Assembly (NCBI GenBank): GCA_003557825.1
Contig: PWNM01000125.1
Location: forward strand, 1 to 7,019
Length of the DNA stretch: 7,019 nucleotides
From: Candidatus Hydrogenedentota bacterium
GTDB taxonomy: Bacteria > Hydrogenedentota > Hydrogenedentia > Hydrogenedentales > SLHB01
Reading direction: 5' to 3'
Shown: one piece after another, positions 5,719-7,019 of the stretch
Layout of the letters: each line of letters begins with the position of its first letter
How positions within the stretch are numbered: the first letter of the stretch is position 1
Position numbers and translations under genes: made by a program
The notes under the pieces: model-generated
Told to the model about the DNA's origin: nothing
What the model saw: the letters and a program-made list of their open reading frames with translations, nothing else
Database searches by the model: none

Positions 5719-7019
5719 ATGACTACCCGAATGGTTGCTCAACTGACATGGGGACGGATTGGTATCGTGGTGATCCTGAGCGTGTTCGCGCTCACCATGG
5801 GCATCATATGGAACGCTGGGTTTGTGACGGCCCAGGAACCGACCGACGAGGTCTTGGCTCCGGAAAGCCAGGCGCCTCAGGCCGAGCCGTTTCCGATGCA
5901 GCAAACATCGGACATGCCCAATGCATATCTTGAGGTTGTAGGGAGCTTTCCGCTCGAGGGCCAGGCGCTTCGCGAGCAGTTTGTGCTGTATTTCAACAAA
6001 CCTGTCGACTGGGACGCCATTGACGACCCCGTTCTTTACATTGAAGGGACTGTATACACGGGTGATGCCCAACTCGAAGATGGTTCCCTGCCCATACCTC
6101 GACACGGTTTCAGTCGCGAGGAACTCGATATTGGGGAAAACCATGTGGGCTTCTCTCGCTATCAATCACCGCCCAATAGCCTGCTAACGGTAACGCTTGC
6201 CGATGGACTGCAATCAGCGGACGGCCATCCGCTTCATCCCGAACAGCGGGAGTTCCTTTTTACGAATGTTGACTTCCAGCCGACACGGGTATTTCTGCAC
6301 GAACGTAAGGCCGACGTCGTTCGCCTCGGTGTCTCATTCCCCGTTCCTGTCGACACTTCTATGGTTGAAGAGCATCTTTCGATCACCACGGAAGGGGATA
6401 CTCCTGTTCCTTTCGAGATTGAGCAAGCGGAACAGCCGAACCTCCATATTGTGACCATACGAGACCATACGGACTGGCCCGTCTGGTTGGTATTCGACCA
6501 AGGCCTTCGAGACCGAAGCGGCCGGTTGGTCCAACACGAAGCGGCACGATTCCAATATCCTACCGAGCTTCGGTTGCGGGTAAGCCGAGTCCGCTGGGAG
6601 TCGTTTACGCCGGATTCCCAAGAGATTGCGATGCGGTTCAGTCAGCCTGTCGAACCGGAAGCGCTTCAACGATATCTTCGTATCGTTGATACCGATACCG
6701 GTTCTGAAATTCCATACTATACAATGACCTATGAGCCCGCCACCGAGCATCTTATTGGAATCAACCTGGATATGCCCGGCGCCATTCGTATCGAGCTCAT
6801 CTATGAAGAGGGCCTGACAGGCGTAGAAGGCGCTCAATTGCGTAATGCCTACCGCACAACCCTCGAGCATCGGCCGACGCCCTTGCGTATCCAAAGCCAT
6901 TGGTGGCGTACGCATCCCCCGGAGGACGGCCTAACATTACAACTCCGCCTGAGCCGGAGCATCGATCCTCCCGAGTTTCTTGAGAGCGTCCGGATCGAAC
7001 CCGAAGTTCCCAATCTGCG
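5719..7019 (+). CDS. Large exported protein with tandem Ig-like/macroglobulin-like domains, 5' part
   Basis: An open frame runs from ATG at 5719 to the window edge (433 codons, no stop), so the C-terminus is missing. Residues 12-38 are a basic-then-hydrophobic segment ending FVTA before QEP, which is either a signal peptide or a membrane anchor. A low-complexity linker rich in Pro, Gln and Glu (39-66) follows. At least four related units then occur at about 100-115 residue intervals, each with a strand of the type LxFxxPVxxxxL leading to an I-x-I strand: near residues 88-110, 201-223, 303-323 and 407-427. Segments such as EEGLTGVEGAQLRNAY (363-378) recall the N-terminal macroglobulin domains of bacterial alpha-2-macroglobulins, which trap proteases in the periplasm. 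A protein of repeated Big_5-type Ig domains is the main alternative. It starts 24 bases after the beta-helix gene, probably in one transcript; GGATGG at 5709-5714 is a modest ribosome binding site. Confidence 0.75.
   Translation, partial: MTTRMVAQLTWGRIGIVVILSVFALTMGIIWNAGFVTAQEPTDEVLAPESQAPQAEPFPMQQTSDMPNAYLEVVGSFPLEGQALREQFVLYFNKPVDWDAIDDPVLYIEGTVYTGDAQLEDGSLPIPRHGFSREELDIGENHVGFSRYQSPPNSLLTVTLADGLQSADGHPLHPEQREFLFTNVDFQPTRVFLHERKADVVRLGVSFPVPVDTSMVEEHLSITTEGDTPVPFEIEQAEQPNLHIVTIRDHTDWPVWLVFDQGLRDRSGRLVQHEAARFQYPTELRLRVSRVRWESFTPDSQEIAMRFSQPVEPEALQRYLRIVDTDTGSEIPYYTMTYEPATEHLIGINLDMPGAIRIELIYEEGLTGVEGAQLRNAYRTTLEHRPTPLRIQSHWWRTHPPEDGLTLQLRLSRSIDPPEFLESVRIEPEVPNL

Noticed and set aside
5152..6165. 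Long minus-strand open frame of 337 codons antisense to the beta-helix and repeat-domain genes.
   Set aside because: It is a shadow of two well-supported plus-strand genes. Its translation shows no domain and has a composition typical of antisense frames.

Overview
This window reads as a piece of chromosome from a free-living environmental bacterium of moderate GC content. No mobile element, CRISPR array, tRNA or rRNA was seen. The taxon is an inference only. The HisF sequence, the exported beta-propeller and beta-helix proteins, and a probable large macroglobulin-type protein together suggest a carbohydrate-degrading lineage such as the PVC superphylum (Lentisphaerota, Kiritimatiellota, Planctomycetota) or Hydrogenedentota. 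Nothing in the window proves this.

The left half (33-3546) is all on the minus strand. In transcription order it holds hisH (GTG start at 3546), hisF, a predicted exported five-bladed beta-propeller glycosidase-like protein, and, after a 150-base gap, a cytoplasmic transglutaminase-like cysteine-peptidase-fold protein. The first three genes overlap by 7 bases at each junction (2923-2929 and 2150-2156), so they look like one translationally coupled unit. HisH and HisF form imidazole glycerol phosphate synthase, which links histidine and purine synthesis. Both keep their catalytic residues. The third gene has no evident link to histidine.

A 327-base divergent intergenic region (3547-3873) separates this unit from a plus-strand pair. 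The first plus-strand gene encodes a secreted right-handed beta-helix protein whose three aspartates (290, 313, 314) have the arrangement I associate with GH110 alpha-1,3-galactosidases. It is followed after 24 bases by the 5' part of a large exported protein built of tandem Ig-like/macroglobulin-like domains, which runs off the end of the window.

I see two themes: a core biosynthetic pair (hisHF), and exported enzymes that would act on polysaccharide outside the cytoplasm. No clearly new multi-gene system is evident. The items most worth following up are the coupling of a secreted glycosidase-like gene to hisF, the GH110-like enzyme, and the truncated repeat-domain protein.
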